NCBI GenBank assembly: GCA_027475525.1
Contig: JAMWFC010000027.1
Coordinates: forward strand, 80,658 to 144,657
From: Macrolepiota albuminosa
Taxonomy: Eukaryota; Basidiomycota; Agaricomycetes; Agaricales; Agaricaceae
Direction of reading: 5' to 3'
Length of the DNA: 64,000 bases
Shown: positions 10,772 through 23,527 of the stretch, in pieces
Layout of the letters: every line of letters begins with the position of its first letter
Position numbering within the stretch: position 1 is the first letter of the stretch
The notes under the pieces: generated by a model
What the model was told of the DNA's origin: nothing
The model's database searches: none
What the model saw: only the letters and a program-made list of their open reading frames with translations
Made by a program: the position numbers and the translations under genes

Positions 10772-12700
10772 TAATGGATGGCCCCTCCATGGAAGCCAAA
10801 AATTATTAGTTATAAGAGGTTATTGAGTATGAGAGGGGTCATTATGGAGGTCTTCAAAAGCTTGTTTTGTCATTATTTTAGATCATATACATTATTTAAT
10901 TGCTACATCAATATATGCTAAAATTAATTTTATGTAGAAATAATCATTAAGAGTGATAGATTGAAGGGCTTGAAGTTCATCAAGGCATGTTTGGCACCCA
11001 AAGCTTGCAAGAATACCTTCAAACTGGCATGCATATGGCTGGTTTATATCAGATACATCTCATCAGCATCTGAGATCTTCTCCTTCTTCAAAATTTGTGC
11101 AAGAAGTTTTTGTTTGCATAGCTCTATCTCCAATTTGAGGTGCAAGATGTCTGTCTTGATGACTTCAAGTAGATTCATTGCTATGCTGATATTAGATAAG
11201 CAGCAACTGACTGAGATGCAATTTTTTTTGGTAGCAATTATTTTTTTTCATTATTTTTGAGTTACATATTGACAATACAATAAGGCTGGGTTAAAGTCAG
11301 ACATGCTGCAAAATGGATACTAAGGTTGTAGATAGAGGGCACAAACACATGCTCTGTGTGTAGAAGCAGCAGGGGTGGGTAGGCCAACATTGGCACCCAG
11401 TCTTTGTGGCTGTGCACAAGATCGAGCCATCATGCCCATTATTGTAAACAACCCATTCCTTTTTACCCAGCATGCTTAGTGTGTAGTAAATAAACAATAC
11501 ATTCCAATAAATAATTTATACTTTTGACATATATTATTGGTTATGACCCTTCAAGACCCATCAATTATTGAGTATTGGAGATTCATCAAATTTCCCTGCA
11601 AACCAAGTTGGTGGATGCTAAAAACCCATTGGTTTGAAGAGGTTATTGGTTATAAGAGTCATCACTTATAAGAGGTTTGACTGTAGTCACATTACTTGTG
11701 TTCTAGGATGTCAGCTTCTAACATATGTGTAGGCTGAGTACTATTGAGATCTGCTTCTAAGTCATTTCTGCAGACAAGTATATGTTCATCTACTAGTAAT
11801 AATACAGTACAAAAACCTGCCAATATCTGGCACTGTTGTGGAATTGAGAGTTTAAAAATTATATCAGATACCAAGAGCATGGGAGTTGAAAGGTTAATGA
11901 CAGTCAGCATGTGGCTGGAACTGCTAAATGCATATGTTTATTCATGTTTTTCAGACATGAGGAATGGTTTAACAAGCTTCTGGCCCTCCTTCAAAAAGAG
12001 AAGAGGTGCAATAATGTCACCAAAAAACTTGTATAGCCAGTCAGCCATTTTCATTGATTTTTTAAATGAGGCTATCTATACCTTGAGTAGAAATTACATC
12101 ATTTTTCAAGCCAGGCAGTTCCTCACCACCTTCTTAGTCCAATCAATCATCACTATCATCTGGAGTGTTTCAAGATGAAAAAAAAAGTATGAGCAAGAGT
12201 CAAAGCACATGAGAAAGGATCAGAGCCAATGGAGGCAAGGGCATATCATAAAGATACACACTTTTAACACATTAGAGGTAATTTACATATATTGATACAC
12301 ATTGTATATTCAGAGTACTCCGGCCAGAATTGTCAGGGAATGCATAGTCTCATCATCTGATTCATATTGCAGTTAAAATCGCCTTATAGATGTGATTATG
12401 TGTCAAAAGTAGATGGAACCAACTAATAGGTTGAGACATAACAAGAAATGATATTCAAGGTAACAAATAGAGCTATTTTAGTGCAGAGTACCGTAAAATA
12501 ATGAACATTGCTCAGCATGGAGATGAATGACAATGAGAGGTACGTAAAGTCACCACACGTTGGCTGCCAAACAATGTATGGCAGATAACATGACAGATAA
12601 TATAGGTAAGTGGTGATTGTGCAGATAACTTGCCAGCACAATGATGGGTCAGTCCTGGAATTATAGTCAAAGCCAGATTACGACACCACTGACACATAAT
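10772..12700. other. Decayed non-coding region
   Basis: Nearly 2 kb with very few CG dinucleotides and no sustained reading frame. TTATAAGAGGT-type strings recur at about 10,807, 11,640 and 11,670, possibly ends of a further decayed element. The minus frame near 11,692-11,910 has a stretch (LLVDEHILVCRND) faintly like a reverse transcriptase, too weak to call. Confidence 0.35.
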
Positions 12701-12843
12701 CAGAAAAAAAGTCACGTGAGCCTATGACCTATGATTGTGCTCCAATCCTTGAAGGCCTCACAGTACAAAGCATTGCTACGACCACGTCCAGCATGCCTGC
12801 GTAATACGACAAATTCCCTATCAGCTATCCCTACACTCTGTAA
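12701..12843. repeat. CpG-retaining copy of the segment at 8,310-8,457
   Basis: Same sequence as 8,310-8,457 but with its CG dinucleotides intact (for example CTACGACCACGTCCAG, AATACGACAAATTCC). It lies about 200 bases upstream of the hydroquinone reductase gene, at the edge of the transposon-rich block. Confidence 0.75.
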
Positions 12844-13050
12844 CGTCAATATCAGTCAGCTAAGAGTTTTCCGTGAACTAAAAACTGACATCATTAGTAC
12901 ATCAGCACGTGCCAGCCTATACGCACTGACAAAACATCTCGGACTCAGAGTGGATTTCTAAGGTTCTCTTCAAAGAGTACAGTCATCCATAAGCCTTCTT
13001 TGATTTATATATCGGACCTTCCTCGCTCGAGGTTTACAGCAATCCGCACC

Positions 13051-14594
13051 ATGGCTACCAAAGACCATACATCGCAGTCCGATATCGGGAAGATGAAGAC
13101 TGAGGCTGATGGAAGTTTCAAACGCGCAGATGCCTCGTTCCGGAATACTATCGAGAAGGGTGGACGCTTCGAGCCCGAGCTTGGTACGAACAAGCCTTCT
13201 TGCGCTGCTGAGATCTCCTAACTCCGTCGTTCCAGATCGGTATCATCTCTACGTCTCGTATGCCTGCCGTGAGGGATTTTTTCTTTGAACGACGTACTAC
13301 GGACAACTGACAGTCGTGATCGCCTTTTTCCAGCTTGGGCCACGAGAACTTTGATCGTGCGCAAATTGAAGGGCTTGGAGGACATTATCCGTGAGCCGCG
13401 CGTTGATTTCGGTATTTAAGTCGTGCTAAGGCATCAATTCACTCTAGCTGTGACTGTGGTGTCGCCCCGAATGGGCGGACAAGGGTGGCCTTTTGCCAAC
13501 GTCGATGCGTTCCCAGATGCCGACGTTGATCCTTTGTACAAAGCCGAGCACGTCAAGGATCTCTATCTGAAAGCTGATCCGGATTACAGCGGCAGGTGTG
13601 TCGTGCCTATTCATTCTCAACGACCGTCTATAACGAATGTTCTATAGGTTTACCGTCCCCGTTTTGTGGGACAAGAAGACACATACTATCGTCAACAATG
13701 AGAGTTCGGAAATTATCCGCATCTTCAATACAGCTTTCAACCATTTGGTCCCCCCTGAGAAGGCGACCCTTGATTACTACCCAACGGACCTTCGTAGCCA
13801 AATTGACGAGCTCAACACCTGGATCTATCCAAACATTAACAGTGGGTTAGATCCGGGTCCTAACCTTGTGTAGCGTGGCTAATTGTAATTATCTTAGACG
13901 GAGTTTACCGAGCAGGATTTGCGACTACGCAAGAAGCGTATCAGAAAGCTGTCGTTGAAGTCTTCGAGGCACTCGACCGGGTTGAGAAACTTCTAGTTGG
14001 AAAGGACTACCTTGTCGGAGATAAACTTACCGAAGCAGACATCAGACTCTGGGTTACAATCGTATGTCTTGTTTCTCGTTCCCATCTGTCATTGGTGTGC
14101 TTCCAACAAGAGAACTGATTTTTTCCCTTCTTGTGAACTTTATTCCACAGATTCGCTTCGATCCGGTCTATGTAGGCCACTTCAAATGTAACTTGCGCAC
14201 CATTCGTGACGGGTACCCTGCCATCCACAAGTGCGTACATTTCCTTCCACCATCTATCCTACTTGTGCTCCGCGAATTGCGTCTATTTTGTTTCGGAACT
14301 CCATCCATGGATGGCTCCACTTTACTCCAATGATCTAACAACTTAACACCATTCGCCTCTTTCGACTCACTCCACCACCAACAGATGGATGCAGAAACTC
14401 TACTGGACGAACCCCGCCTTCCAGTCTTCTACGAATTTCGAGCATATCAAAACGCACTACTATTGGTCTCACGCCCAGGTATCTTCTTTCTCCCTCCTTT
14501 CCTCATGCCCGTTTTTGATTGGTTCGTTTGTACCCAGATTAATCCTACTAGGGTCGTTCCCGTGGGACCCATTCCCAACGTCCGGCCGCTATAA
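13051..14594 (+). CDS. Glutathionyl-hydroquinone reductase (Xi-class GST, ECM4/Gto-like)
   Basis: Nine exons join cleanly: 13051-13183, 13236-13268, 13334-13390, 13448-13595, 13648-13841, 13898-14061, 14151-14230, 14385-14478 and 14538-14594, for 319 residues. The catalytic motif [15 protein letters not shown] is assembled across the second and third exons; its Cys forms the mixed disulfide with glutathione. Other family blocks are [44 protein letters not shown] and [13 protein letters not shown]. Length and order match ECM4-type enzymes, which reduce glutathionyl-quinols to hydroquinones with glutathione and act in detoxification. The start at 13051 is the first ATG of the exon that keeps the usual short N-terminal arm. 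No targeting signal is obvious, so it is probably cytosolic. Confidence 0.92.
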
Positions 14595-15612
14595 AGTAAT
14601 AATATATATATATATATATATAGTGACGAAAAGCCCGTAATTGTACAAGTACCAATTACACAAGCCGTGTAGAATTGTATACATGTATAGCAAAGTGTGC
14701 CGGATCGACAACAGAAAGGAGCTTCCAGAAAAAGCTATTTTCACCTGCGGCGCATCTCCTCTCACACGGGGAATGTATATATATGAAAAGTAATCTATGC
14801 TTTTTTGGTTCTGGAGCTTATGACCTTTTGTTCCTCTAAATTCTAAATTTGACAAAGGGACACTGTATGCAAATGGGTTCGGTCCGGAAGCGCACAGCTT
14901 GATAAAGTAGACAGACATTATACATACATACATAGTATGTTGATAAGTGAGTGAGTGAGTGGTGACAGATAGACACCCTGCACGCATGTACGCTCCGCCC
15001 GGAGCGGGACGTTAATAAGACGTACATACATCCAATCGCACAAGTGACGAACGAACCTTAAGTGCTACCAATCGGTCTAATTAAACCTCGGGCCTGAAAT
15101 TTGAAATACTCAAGTGCGCAAGTAAGGCGGGACGGAAGCTATATACATCGGCGCTCCTTACTCGCTTAAGGAAAGGACAGCCACAGAAAGCAAGCAAGCA
15201 TTGAATATCATCAAAAAACGTAACAAATACAAAGACCGTACAACACGTAATAGGAATGTGTGTGTTGAGAGCACGGGGAAAGGGAAAAGCAAGGGAATGG
15301 GAGAAGATAGGGTATATCAGACAGTATGTAGGTCGATAGTATGTATAGGGATGACAGAGATAGCACTGTACACGTTATATACGTACGGGGATGTATGGAA
15401 GAGCGTCAATCAAACTACGGATACGGATAGTACCGTGGTAACGTCATGTAGATCATGGCAAAAAGCAACAGGGCACAGAAAAAAAGAGAGAGGGTCAGCA
15501 ACGTACACGAATCACGTATCACGAAAACCAAACACTAAAACCAAAAACGATAGAAAAAAGAAAAAAGAAAAAGGATAGTTTTCACAAACCAGACGAAAGA
15601 GCTCACTCTCAC
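14595..15612. other. Intergenic region between two convergent genes
   Basis: Holds a (TA)n microsatellite of about 20 bases at 14,602-14,622 and GTGAGTGAGTGAG near 14,946-14,960. Otherwise I see no gene. It contains the 3' ends of the reductase and of the secreted-glycoprotein gene. Confidence 0.5.
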
Positions 15613-17376
15613 TCAGAAGAACAAAAGAGCAAGCACCCCGAACGCGATCGCATGTCCATGTCCGCCGTTTGCACTGAAACGGAAACGGAAAGAAGCCGCA
15701 GCGTTCGTGGCCGTTGGACTCGCACCAGTCGAAGCTCGAGTACCTGAGCCTGAGTCTAGACCCGACGACGATGCCTATGTACACATAAGAAGATCAGTAT
15801 TCAGTCATACTCAATGTAATCGTTCGTAAGAAGTTGGGTTGGACGTGTAAGCTCGGATCTCGATCGTGATCTCGAGAAGGAATAGGAGTTGGGAGGGATC
15901 GGCGGGATGTGGATCCGGTTGATGGAAAGGGAAAAGAGGGAAAAGCTCACTGTTACGCTTGCGCTCGCGCTTGTGCTCGCGGTGGTGCTGGTGGGTACGG
16001 CCACGAGCCCGTTGGCGATTGTGCTCATTGGTGTGCAGGAGCTGGACGGAGGCACCGGGTGTGCGGCCGGCGTGACTGGTTCGCCTTGGAAGAACGTCGA
16101 GGATCCGTAGACGCCCATTGGCTGTGTGTGTGTAGTCTAAGAAGATTTCGAGAAGCCGGACGGACGCACCTGGCCACTGTCGCCTTTGCATTGCTCAAAA
16201 ACGCCGGCGTCGTAGTTGGCTGGCATGTTCCATGCGCATCCTAGCGTGTCGTAGATGTGCTGTGTGGCGCGATCGTGTGAGGATAGGATAGAGGATAGAG
16301 GATAAAGGAGTAGATACGCACTTGACACCAGGTCGGTGCCATCGGACCGGGTTTACATGCACGGAAGCAGAATTGTGTGTCGGAGACAAAGTTCTGTTTT
16401 TGGCAGAGGTAAGTAAGTAAGTAAAAAGTTTAGGAACGGATGATGGAAAGGACCGACTGTCCACTCGAAGATCTGCTGTAGCGGTCCGAACGCGGTAGAG
16501 AACACGAGGCCGCCGATGGGGTTGCCTGTGTTGGTTATTTAGCCGGTGGTGACCTTTCTTTTCTTTTTTTTTTTGGAGAGGACGTACCGTTGCCGTCTTG
16601 TCCGTGTGGATCGAGCTAGCAGTGCGGTGAGTTGTTAGGATACCTTGCATTAAAATAGAGAAGAGGAATGGAAATGGAAGACCGAGTCGGATCAAGTGGC
16701 TTGAATAGAATGGACTTCTCATACCTCGCCCTGGAGATGAGTGTGAGGGTTGGGTGAATTGAAAGAGAAAAACCACGTACGCCTTCATCGCCCGCAGGGA
16801 TGTTGAGAAATGTGAGGTTGCCTACGCCTGTGTGTGTGTGTGGTGTGTCGAGTTGGTGACGCGATTAGATGAGAGTTTTTACCTGTGACTTGGACGAAAT
16901 CAGGGGTCTGGACAAAGTGCGCGCCGGTGATTGCGCCGTCGGGAATGAGGCGGGTGCCAGTGCCGTTCTATGATAGAGTGAGGCAAAAGTGGAGTGATGG
17001 GAAGATCAATACCTTTGTGCACCACGCGACTTCAATGCGCTGGGGTGGGGCGGTGTTAGTGAGAGATCGGCGGGAAGAAGGGACTCGGTACTCGCCTCGG
17101 TGTTGCCGATGACGGCGTCTGGGCCTGGTTTGGGAGGAGCCCAGATGCACCAATCGGTGAGCGAGTTTACTGTGTGTGGTTCGCGGGAGAAGGTGCGGAT
17201 GGGGGGACGAGCTTACTATAAGCGTTCTGACAGTCGGACGTCTGGTTGAACGCGGCGGCGCATCGGTTTGTGCCGGCTTGGCCCTGTTCGGAGTGGTCCG
17301 GTGCGTTGGAGGGGAGAAAGGTTGCGCTCTGTGCGAGGGCGCGGGCGGAGAGCAGGGCCAGGACGAGGGAATGCAT
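15613..17376 (-). CDS. Secreted, probably GPI-anchored protein like basidiomycete 'macrofage activating glycoprotein'
   Basis: The minus-strand gene starts at 17376 with a signal peptide (MHSLVLALLSARALAQ). Exons then give SLTDWCIWAPPKPGPDAVIG, EVAWCTKNGTGTRLIPDGAI, GAHFVQTPDFVQVTG, LDPHGQDGNGNPIGG, FVSDTQFCFRACKPG, HIYDTLGCAWNMPANYD, GVFEQCKGDSGQ and MGVYGSSTFFQGEPVTP. These are the conserved Cys-rich blocks of this family, which is widespread in Agaricomycetes and of unknown biochemical role. The last exon is Ser/Thr-rich and ends in a hydrophobic tail (HAIAFGVLALLFF, stop at 15613), typical of a GPI signal. About ten exons are needed. One intron appears to use a GC donor (GAG|GCGAGT, near 17,097), and one donor reads GTCGGT. 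The gene is divergent from the P450. Confidence 0.82.
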
Positions 17377-17532
17377 CGTGGGGAATGAAGTATGTTTTCG
17401 CCGTGCCCGTCGTGCGCGTATGTTCTTCTTCTGCCGACTAGCCGTAATCGAGATCCGCGGGAAATGCCGACTGGTCAGTTGGCGCTAGTTCGTCTATAAA
17501 AGTCAATCCAAGTCTGCAACATTCGCGCAATC
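17377..17532. promoter_or_regulatory. Bidirectional promoter, 156 bases
   Basis: The starts of the secreted-glycoprotein gene (17376, minus) and the P450 (17533, plus) are only 156 bases apart. A TATAAAA box at 17,495-17,501 stands about 38 bases before the P450 ATG. No separate TATA was seen for the minus-strand gene. Confidence 0.6.
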
Positions 17533-19290
17533 ATGTTTTCTCTATTCGGTCTCGACTTGACTACAGTGGCAATTGCCGCGCCTCTGGTCTTTGTGCTCGT
17601 CCATCTCGTCCCCTATCTCTGGGACACACACAATGCCCGCGCACTTCCCGGCCCCTGGCTTGCCCGCTTCTCTGATCTCTGGCTCGGTCTCGTCAGCAAG
17701 GGTGGTCACCGTTCAGAGTCCATTCACCAGCTCCACCTCAAGCATGGTCAGTTCTCTCTCCTCGTCCTGTCCCATGCTCACCCCTATTAGGCCCCTTTGT
17801 CCGCATCGCTCCAAACCACATCTCCATAGCCCACCCAGATGCCCTCCAGGTCGTCTACGCCCACGGAAACGGCGCTTTAAAGTCCAACTTTTACGACGCC
17901 TTTGTCTCCATCCGTCGTGGCATCTTCAACACCCGCGATCGCAACGAGCACGCCCGCAAACGCAAGATTGTCGCACACATCTTTTCACAAAAGTCCGTCG
18001 TCGAGTTCGAGCCTCACATCAGGGCACATGTCACTGCCCTCATTGAACAGTGGGATCGTCTCTTTGCCTTGGCCGTCAAGGGCCACTCTGGTCCAGAGGG
18101 CGGCGGATGGCACGGCAGAAATGGCAGGTTGTATCTTGATTGCTTGCTCTGTACGTTACCCATTCTTCCTGTCGATTCGACTCTGACAACACCACAGGGG
18201 CCAACTATCTCGCGTTCGACATTGTCGGTGATTTGGCCTTTGGCGCTCCTTTTGGCATGATCCAAGCCGCCAAGGACGTCGCCAAGGTCCCCAAGAACCA
18301 ATCCGAGTCCCAAGCCATGTCCTCGTATGGGAAAGAGTCTCGTCCTGAAGACGTTGCAGAGGTGCCCGCAGTCAAGATCCTCAACGGCCGTGGCGAGTAC
18401 TCCATGTCCCTTGGTGTTCTCCCACCGTGGTGGCGTCCATTCGCACGCATGATTCCGTGGTACAGGCGCGGCGAGAAGGACGTCAAGACTCTTGCCGGCA
18501 TCGCCATCATGGCTGTGAAGAATAGGCTCATGTCCGAGTCCGATAGAGTTGACCTCCTTGCCAAATTGAAGAATTCCAGGGACTCGAACGGCAATCTCAT
18601 GACCCGAGAGGAAGTCACTGCCGAGGCGCTAACGCTCCTGATCGCCGGATCCGACACAACTTCCAAGTACGTTATCTTCCCCCTTCTTTTGTTCCCCATC
18701 ACTAAACACCTCACCCAAGCTCCACCTGCGCAATACTCTACCACCTCGCATCGAACCCCGACGCGCAGCGCAAACTGCAGCGCGAGCTCGACGACGAGCT
18801 CGGCTCCGAAGACCTCGTCGCGCCGACCGGCGACCAAGTCAAGAACCTGCCGTACCTCGACGCATGCATCAACGAAGGGCTGCGCATCCACTCGACGTCG
18901 TCCCTCGGGCTCCCGCGCGTCGTGCCCCAAGGCGGACTCACGGTCCTCGGCGTGCATTTCCCAGAGGACACCGTCGTGTCCGTGCCCTCGTATTCTATCC
19001 ACCGCGACGTGGACACTTGGGGCCCCGACACGGAGGCGTACCGCCCTGAACGGTTCCTCGAGGAGGATCGCCAGGCGAAGATACAAAAGTGCTTCAACCC
19101 GTTTAGTACGGGCCCGCGTGCGTGTGTTGGGAGGAATCTGGCGTTTTTGGAGCTGCAGGTTATCGTTGCGGCGTTGGTGAGGAGGTATGAGTTTGTGTTG
19201 GAGAGAGAGGGGCAGGTGTTGCTTACTAGTGAGGGGTTCTTGAGGAAGCCGTTGGGGTGTGTTGTTGGTGTTAAGAGGAGGGATGTGTGA
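17533..19290 (+). CDS. Cytochrome P450 monooxygenase
   Basis: Four exons (17533-17746, 17791-18150, 18198-18666, 18720-19290) give 537 residues in consistent phase. An N-terminal membrane anchor (VAIAAPLVFVLVHLVPYLW) is followed by the proline-rich hinge ALPGPWLARFSD. The oxygen-binding I-helix reads TLLIAGSDTTS, the ExxR motif is EGLR, the PERF-type motif is YRPERF, and the haem-binding loop is FNPFSTGPRACVGRNLA with the axial Cys. The protein would sit on the endoplasmic reticulum and oxidise a small hydrophobic substrate using electrons from P450 reductase. The overall pattern (SLGLPRVVP before the PERF region) resembles fungal benzoate-4-hydroxylase/pisatin-demethylase-like clans. Substrate cannot be read from sequence. 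Confidence 0.93.
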
Positions 19291-20740
19291 TTTTTTTTTT
19301 TTTTTTTTTGGTTTGTTGGTTTTTTTTTTCCTTTTTTTTTTTTTGGCTTTGGCTCTGGCTCTGGCTCTACCTCTGGTTCTACCTCTCTCTCTCCATTGCA
19401 TCCCGCATCCATATCCCGTATCCCCCGATCTTCATCAACTTCGTCATTTTCATCAATTCCTCACCTATATACCACGCACCCGATGTACGATGTACGCGTA
19501 TGTGCATGTATTACGAGTTTTGTAATCTGTAACCGAGTATGATTTTTTATGTGTGAATTAGGAGGGAAGTTGGAGGGTGGTGCGTTGCGTTGCGTACCTG
19601 GAGGGGCGGAGGAGGGGGGAGGGTGTCGAAGATTGGCGAGGGACCGGGGATCGGGGTGATTGATCGAGGAGCGGCATTGTGGTCAGTTTGTCAGTCATCA
19701 GTTTGTTAGCGTCCAACGTCCAGCGTCTGTCAGTTGTCAGTTGTCAGTTGTCAGTTGTCAGTTGTCAGTTACTTGTTACTTGGGAGTCAGAGTGTTGTCA
19801 GCGCCTATTGCCCCCAGCGTCTGCGGAATGATAATGATTAGTGGGCGGCGGCCCGGCTCTCTACGAGTGAGTGAGTGAGAGGTTAGAGATACGCGGTAAA
19901 GTGTGAGCGGAATAGCGGTATTACCTCTTCGCTTTTGCTTTTGCGTTTGCTTTTGCGTTTGCCTTTTTTCTCTTGTTTTTTTTTTTTTTAGAAAAAAAAG
20001 GTACGTACGTGAAGGATATGCTTTTTTGTGGGTGTGAGTGGGAGAGTTGGGATTGGAGTTGGAGCTCGGTAAGCGAGTGAGCGCTCGGCTGTGGGTACTC
20101 CATGGATGGTTAAGCGGAGTGTAATGTGGGCGCAAGTATGGGACATGTACGTAATAAAGAGGGGAAGGGTTGATCCCATCTCGTTGATCGCATCAGCTTA
20201 GACTGACTCGACCGCTTGCCAGTGGCCGAAGCCCTTCACTTCGTTTCGTTTCGTTGACCCGTGGAAGTTGGAGGGGCTGGGACACGTTGACTTTGTGTTT
20301 TTTTTGTTATTCGTTATTGTTTCTTTCATCCAAAAAATCACAGAAGTTCTTCTGGAGTATTGTTCATTTAGGTTGTGCAGTAAGCAAGGATAGGTTGACT
20401 TATTTGAGTTGTTGGAACCTGTTGTGCCCATTGTTAAGTTTGTCTGTATTGTCTTGCTACTGTAAGGTTGATATGAGTCTTTCTTACTGGCACGTACAAT
20501 AGAATCTGCCAAATCGGTCAATTCAACTGTATGTAGTTCTAAGTAAAAAAGAAGTTATTCCCAAATATATGTAAGCACTACCTATATATTGTAGGTAGAA
20601 TATATATTCTAGGATAATTGAGTGATCAATAATAAGTATAGTACCTTGTTGAGGTACTATGAGTCTACTTTTAATGATAATAATTGTAGCTCCTTTGTAA
20701 AGGTACTACATATTACTACATACCCTCTTTTCAGACTGCA
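19291..20740. other. Intergenic region with simple repeats
   Basis: Right after the P450 stop come T-rich runs (19,291-19,344), then GGCTCTGGCTCTGG near 19,350. A heptamer TTGTCAG is repeated about five times in tandem at 19,734-19,768. TTTTGCTTTTGCG repeats lie near 19,930-19,960. No gene is recognised. The boundary to CpG-poor sequence is near 20,500. Confidence 0.5.
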
Positions 20741-20767
20741 GTGCAGTCTGGAGCAAAATAATTATGC

Positions 20768-22640
20768 CTAGGTAGGCACAATAGGAGATGCTACAAGTTC
20801 ATGGAGACTTGACAGAAAATCTTCAAGATGGAGTGACATCATTGGATCATCCTGAGGCTCACACTCAGGTGATGGTATTGAATATGATAGGCTGGGCTCT
20901 ATGGGTTGAGAACTCATGGATGACTGGAGCAGAGTGATGGTCAGTGCACATGGTGGGGGATGAGGTCCATGCCTTTCCTTCCACTGATGAGAGTCAATAC
21001 CCTCATCTGTCTGACCAGAGGATCCTCTGTGAGGCCTTGTCTGATATCCTTCCATTGCTAGATCACAGCATTGCTGATGGATTCTATATACATGGAGCTG
21101 GGTATGCCACTCATTATCAACCTGAATATAAAAATTGAGTGCCAAGCTTGAGTTGAAGAATTGCTGTTCAAGAAATACTACACTATACATATACACATGG
21201 TCTAGCCAATTGATGGGAATTCAATTGTGCAGTATCACTTGCAACACATTATTCTCTGTGAGGGTTAGTGCTGTTTTGTTGAGAATGCTGGAGTGCTGGA
21301 TCAAAATACTAGTCCACAAGGTGGGCACAAATGGATCCTTAGAGAACTTGTGATTATACTCCTGCACTATTGCTATAATGTGTGCAAATGCTTGCCTTCT
21401 CTTGTAGCAAGAGACACTGAATGAGAGCATAGCCAAAGATGCTGTACCAATGCATATGGTATGCTGCATTGAATGTGATACCTAGAACAGCATTGGGCAT
21501 GCTATGCTGTCCAAAATACAATGCACTCTGGGTCTATTTTTCTAGGTCTAGAGTTTTGTCAATCTGATCAAACAGAAACCCTGTTAAGGTCATAGAATAG
21601 TATCCACCCCATTCCTTTGTCCTTATAATCCACTCAGGAATTGGCAAGGGTAGTCTCCTCATGCTCATAGATTGTAAGTCAAATGGTAGAGAGATGTCAT
21701 TGTATTTGTTATCATGCAATACCATATCCATGGTTTTGTCTTGTGCATGCACATCACATAGCTGCCTTATGCAATGGAACTCTCTGTATAGGTGATAACT
21801 GGCAATTCAATCATTGGCTGGAGCATATTTGTTCCAAATAAGCTCCATGAGTTTGCAAAGCTGCAAGGAGTTCTAGAGAACTCTCATGGAACTATCTTGT
21901 TAAGCAAGTTTTTTGGGTTGTCATATCTGCTCATATATGATGATTCATGCTCTTGCACCTCACACACATGCAACCCCACATAGACTTTATTATTTGCAGA
22001 CAAATAGTATAAATGACAATTTAAAAGAATGAATTCAGCCTCTTGACTGTACAATCTGCAAATACTTGAACTTCAAGGCTCAGGGAGATGATACCTGTTG
22101 CTTCTTCTAACCTCCTCTTCATATTGCAATTGAGTTCCTCCTGCACATGCTTCCTCTTTCTCTGCTTCTTCTGGTTGCATGCAATGCACACACCTTTTTT
22201 GTGCTTTGACTCTCCTTCATCTGGAGTCTTCTTGTCCAAACTTATATAGTTTGCATTCTGATCTTTACTGTTGCCTCTAATGGTAGCCTCTGGAGTTATT
22301 GTATTATTGGCTTCTGCCTCCATATGGGGATCAGCTAGACCTCCAAGTAACTATCTCCCAGTAGCTCATACTCTATCAGTGGCACAAACACATTACTTCT
22401 GCTACACCTTGGAGCACATCTGCCACAAAGACCACTGTCTGCAACAAAAACTGCTCAACATGTTTGCCCACCCACTTCTTCTTCTTTGGTGAGTAGCAGG
22501 TATGTCAATAATTGTCATGCTCTTCTCTGCCTTCTGCAGTGCTGCCTCAGCTGTAGTCTCTATTGCTCCTTGTATCTGTTTTTCCAATAGGATTATATTT
22601 CTCTGCTTCCCTGAGGGCTGAGATTAGCTCCTTTCCTTAT
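20768..22640 (-). pseudogene. Decayed gene of unrecognised family
   Basis: Several minus-strand frames follow one another as if parts of one gene: 22587-22402 (PATHQRRRSGWANML), 22323-22021 (basic, with CIACNQKKQRKRKH), 21752-21534, 21469-21221 and 21196-20768. The last ends HLEDFLSSLHELVASPIVPT before a stop. Stops and frameshifts separate them and CG dinucleotides are scarce. The Cys/Lys-rich stretch suggests a nucleic-acid binding or chromatin-related protein. I cannot name the family; a multicopy transposon-borne gene is likely. Confidence 0.4.
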
Positions 22641-23111
22641 CCTAACAGGCCTTATGTGCTTGCTCTCTGACTATACTTCACTTTCAGGCATAGTAGCCTA
22701 TCTCTTCAACACTTTATTAAATGTTGCAATCATATTCAATTGCAGTTTCTGACACATTGTAATTTCATCCAACAACTCAGCAACTACTACTTGGGCTACT
22801 GGATCCTGCAAAAACTCAGTTTCAGGAGGTATGTGATGTTCTGTCTGACTCAGTCATTTCCACAATGCCTCTGCCTGCAGTCTGTCTCTCTATAGCCCTG
22901 TCTTTCTTTCTTTGCCCTTGTTTGACTCTGTTATTTGGTCAGATAACCATAGCCAACTCTCTGGTTGGTCCCATAGTGACTCCTACAGAATGTATCTATC
23001 ATACTGCACTATTTGTTGTACTTCCTCCCTTTGCATAGGAGATGCATGCCCTTTTTGGACTCAACTACTTGGCTCACAGAAAGGTGACCTTTGTCTACTT
23101 GGTCTGGCAGG

Positions 23112-23417
23112 TGTAAGGGTGACCTCTGGAGGCTATAGCTCAGTCACACAGCTGGCAGAGGGAGATTCAAAGTGTATTAGAGTATATACTGACAATATCA
23201 TAATAACTACTCACTTGGCAGAGGGAGATCCAAAGAAAACAAGTTCAGAGATTCTCTATGCCAGATTGGATGCTTGTGGGGCCTTTGAAGCATTGGAAAC
23301 AACTGTACAGTACAACAAAACCTTGAAAACTCAAAAATTGCCTAAATAAACAACTGTACAAACAAGACAGGAAAACTCCGGACTTTGAAAGTCAGAAAGG
23401 CAAACTCCAGCTTATTC
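23112..23417 (-). repeat. Truncated LTR (family A)
   Basis: Begins TGTAAGGGTGACCTCTGGAG and follows the reverse complement of the solo LTR at 54,159-54,676 through GGCAAACTCCAGCTTATT, then stops matching. About 300 of roughly 518 bases are left. Confidence 0.8.
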
Positions 23418-23527
23418 CGAGGTCTACTTTAGTAGACTGAGGTTTTACTACCTGCTTTGGCGCGCATTTTGTCCTCGAAATTTGTGCCCCTCACGTGATC
23501 TCGGCAGTTGCCGTTCTCTTCCTCTAC

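Noticed and set aside
18205..19412. Long minus-strand frames opposite the P450 (up to 398 codons)
   Set aside because: They are the antisense of a GC-rich P450 exon and run into poly-T/poly-A; no family character.
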